This document shows, in pieces, positions 60,799 to 64,000 of a stretch of 64,000 nucleotides of DNA. The notes under the pieces were generated by a model, which worked only from the letters and a program-made list of their open reading frames with translations, did not search any database and was not told the DNA's origin. Both the position numbers and the translations under genes were made by a program. Position 1 is the first letter of the stretch; the number at the start of each line of letters is the position of its first letter. This stretch comes from Dugong dugon (Eukaryota; Chordata; Mammalia; Sirenia; Dugongidae), in contig CM057465.1 in assembly GCA_030035585.1 (NCBI GenBank), positions 5,121,501 to 5,185,500 of the forward strand, written 5' to 3'.

Positions 60799-62420
60799 CT
60801 GGAAGAGAACACCCAGTGCTCAGGGGCAGCCCGCACAGCCCCTGCTTCTCCCTCTCAGTTCTCCAAGATGGCCCGGAGCCTCAAGAGGGATGAGGCAGTG
60901 TCTCAAAAGGGCCCCGGAGAACCACTGCAGGAGCCCACATCATCACCTCAGCGTCGCCTGCAGGCGGCAGGAACATCTCAGACCACCCAGACAGCCCCGG
61001 AGTCGCTGTGAGACAACCAAGAAATGATAAAACATTCAAACCACAAGTCTGAGGCCACACCACGCGGACAGTCACCAACACTCATCTCAGGTGTCAGCGC
61101 TGCCTAAGCCAGCCCGGCCAGCTCACCGCCTGGCCTGGAGCAGAGGCGCTGAGACAGCGGAGACGCAGAGACAAAGCCAGGAGGCGGGTGACCTGGGAGT
61201 GCACCGCACCCGCCCATGTGACAGTACGGAGCATGTGACCTGTCACCCTCACACCCACAGGGCTGGGCCTGTGTCCTGGGAGCTGCAGGGACAGGAACTC
61301 TGGGGAGGATGGAGGGCAAAATAGGGGAGGCAGACAGGGCAGGGGAGGGCGAGAGGGCACTTCCCGGTCCCACTGGACAATCTGAAAAGGGCAGCCTGGG
61401 CGGTCAGGGGCCTGAGGTCTAAGGTACCCAAACCCCAAACCCGTCCTTCCCTTCACCAGCAGACCGCCCAGCAGGGGCTCACAGACGCGGAGACCGGCAG
61501 CTCGGGTTACAGGCCACCTCTGCTAGGCAGGTGCTGATGGAGGGAAAGCAGAGGCGCAGCAGCCCTGCCTCAGTGCACGTGCAAGGAGCTCGGCTTTCTG
61601 CCTGACCATCTACCCAGAGTGACAGCTGCTCCTGCTGCCACCCCATGGGGGATGTGCACACGGGTGGGGTGCACCCACCCCACAGTGGGGGCGTGACCTC
61701 CAGCCATGTCTCCAGACCCTCTGGGACAGGTCTTCCCGGGCCAGCGCCAAGTGGCCTTGCAGTAACGTGTTATCTGCTTGAGGCCATAGCCAAGGAGGAT
61801 GGAGAGGCCTCGGGGAACAGCAGGTTTTGGGCGTTTGACCTCCAGCACTTTTAATCTCCTGGTCCTGGGTCTGAGCTTCAAGAGGCTGTGGTTCCCAGCA
61901 CACCCCCAGAGTCTGGCAGGGGTGGTTACAGGAGACGGGACACGGCCCAGAGGCAGGTCATTCCACCTGCCAGTCACCGGGGAAGCACCCAGGGATGGCA
62001 GTAGCTGCAAATTCAGGGGTCCCTCCCTGCCCTGAGCTGGCAGGGAGGAAAGGGCGCACAGCTCCTGCCAGGAGCCCATCCACATCAGGCACCGAGAGCG
62101 TCCAGGCCACAAGGACCCCGTGCAGCAGCCTGAAGCTCCCACAAGGGCAGGCACAGCTCTGGCCTGGGCTCCGGGGGGCATGTCTGTCCAGAGGAGCTCC
62201 TCCATGCAGCTCTCAGAGGCAGAGGGGGCTCACGGAGCACACACCCCTGCTGGCACCCTACCCCCGCCCCTGCCCACACGACTCAAACTCAGTCATGAGG
62301 CAGCACTACAAACCCTACAGCTGTACCTCTACACTGAGGCTACTTATTCTACATCCTCATCTTCCCCTGGTGGACCCTGACAGGTTTAAAATGAGATGGC
62401 AAGATGCCTGGGATTTGCTT
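60799..62420. other. Upstream GRAMD4 intron, nothing recognised
   Basis: Searched on the minus strand for the preceding GRAMD4 exon (acidic/Ser-rich region); none found, so it lies beyond the window. Confidence 0.45.
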
Positions 62421-62422
62421 TG

Positions 62423-62628
62423 AAGTCTCTGGGAAGTGCAAACAGTTAACATGCTCAGCTGCTAACCAAAAGGTTGGTGGTTCGAGACCACCCAGAGGTG
62501 CCTTGGAAAAACAACTGGCAATCTACTTGTGAAAAAATCAGCCACTGAAGACCCAGTGGAGCACAGTTCTACTCTGACACATATGGGAACACCACAAGTC
62601 AGAGTCAACTCAACAGCAATGGGTTTAA
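62423..62628 (+). mobile_element. AfroSINE, plus orientation
   Basis: 'tgaagtctctgggaagtgca' to 'caactcaacagcaatgggtt'. Confidence 0.88.
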
Positions 62629-62784
62629 CCCACTGGGATGGGTGGGAACAGGGAGGACAGAGATACCACTGAGCGAGGGGCCTGGGGCTGATGAGCACGG
62701 AGGGCATGGGCTCACGGAGCCCTCTCAATTCCAAGTCTGTGTGACATTTTTGACGTTTTCCAGTAAAAAGTTTTGTTTTGTTTA

Positions 62785-63660
62785 TTTTTTTTATTGTACT
62801 TCAGGTGAAGGCTTACAGAACAAATAGTTTCTCATGAAACAGAAGTACACGTTGTTTTATGACATTGGTTAACAACCCCACAACATATCAACCCTCTAAC
62901 TTCTCAACCTTCTTCTTTTTTTTTTTTTTTTTTGGTGAAAATACACATAGACAAAAGTATACCATTTCAAAAATGTCTACGTGCACAGTTCAGTGACATT
63001 GACTACACTCTTCCAATTGTGCTGTTATTCTCACTTAAGATGAAGGCTTACAGAACAAAAGAGTTTCTCATTTAACAGTTGCTACACATGTTGCCCTATG
63101 ACAATGGTTAACAATCTCACAACACATCAATAACATCCTTACTCAACCTTGGGTTCCCTATCACCATCTTCCTTGTCCCCTTCTGCCTTCTGGCCCTTGT
63201 CACTGGACTCCTGTACCTCGTTAGTCTCATCTGGTTTTACGGGGCTGTTCACTCCCAGGCTGAACAGTGAACCTCGGAGGTAACTTCACCACTGAGCTAA
63301 AAGGGTGTCCGGGGGCCACACTCTCGGGGCTTCTCCAGTCTCCTTTAGGCCAGTAAATCTGGTCTTTTTTTTGTGAGTTAGAATTATGTTCTACATCCTT
63401 CTCCAGCTCTGTCCAGAACCCTCTGTTGTGATCCTGGTCAGACCAGTCAGTGGTGGTAGCCGGGCACCATCTAGCTGTACTGGACTCAGTCCGGTGGAGG
63501 CCTTGGTAGCTATGGACAATTAGTCCTTTGGACTAATCTTTTTCTTGTGTCCTGTTCTCTTCATTCTCCCTTGCTCCCGAAGGGATGAGACCAGTGGAAT
63601 ATCTTAGATGGCCGCTCACAGGCTTTTAAGACCCCAGACACTACTCACCAAGGTAGAATG
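62785..63660 (-). mobile_element. L1 3' UTR remnants, minus orientation, two overlapping copies
   Basis: 'gtacttcaggtgaaggctta' (62799) and again 'cacttaagatgaaggcttac' (63034) are two starts of the same 3' UTR, separated by a T-rich run and 'ggtgaaaatacacatagaca'. The second continues to 'actcaccaaggtagaatgca' near 63660. Confidence 0.7.
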
Positions 63661-64000
63661 CAGAGCATTCCAAACACAAAAACTGCTGGCTGCATGCAAC
63701 CTCCTGGCCCAGACCTGCTCACTGCTCCCAGGCTGCCCTGTTGGCCAGGGCCAAGCTCCCTCTGCCTCCCCTCATCCTCCCCCCACCCTCTCACCATCCG
63801 GCTCCACCTGGACCAGCTTCGAGACACACACACCAGTAGCCGCCATCCCTGCTTCCCCTTCCCTGCCTCTGTCTAGTGCTCTTCCAAAACCTTCTCCCTT
63901 TCGCGATGTTTGAGTTGAACCCAGCCCCCTGCCCCCATCACTTTAAGGTCAAGGCCAGAGACGGTGATACGCAGTCTCAGGAAAAGGCGGGTCTTATGTG

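Overview
This is vertebrate nuclear DNA from an afrotherian mammal, most likely an elephant. The main evidence is about twenty copies of a tRNA-derived SINE with the AfroSINE layout: a head close to CCCTGGTGGTGCAGTGGCTA, then 'gctgctaacc', and a tail with 'tctactctgtcctatagggt'. It sits with 3' fragments of an RTE/BovB-type LINE, L1 copies and MaLR-type LTRs. Elephant rather than another afrotherian is inference.

The only protein-coding gene I can support is GRAMD4, on the minus strand. Seventeen coding exons (60798 down to 4463) all have AG acceptors and GT donors. They join in one open frame of 525 codons plus TAG, matching the family in order: N-terminal coiled coil, paired hydrophobic segments, C-terminal GRAM domain and an acidic tail ending GGDS. 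Roughly the first 54 residues, the start codon and the promoter lie beyond 64000. The 3' UTR runs from 4462 to a poly(A) signal at 2139-2134. A plus-strand AATAAA at 410 may end a converging gene; in human the neighbour in that position is CERK, but no CERK coding sequence is visible.

Layout: 1-420 possible 3' end of the converging gene; 421-2115 intergenic, with a GGAT microsatellite; 2118-4462 GRAMD4 3' UTR; 4463-20678 thirteen closely spaced exons with short introns rich in minisatellites, plus one two-LTR MaLR-type element (14809-17184); 20679-32731 larger introns with an RTE fragment, SINEs, L1 3' ends and a very regular 54-bp minisatellite; 32732-60677 one 28-kb intron filled with L1 copies in both orientations, nested SINEs, solo LTRs and simple repeats; 60678-60798 the most 5' exon in view; 60799-64000 upstream intron.

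No novel multigene system is visible. The most interesting structure is the set of GC-rich minisatellites lying within about 10-55 bp of GRAMD4 splice sites, and several datable nested insertions (L1 in SINE, SINE in SINE, L1 in an older repeat, LTR in RTE).
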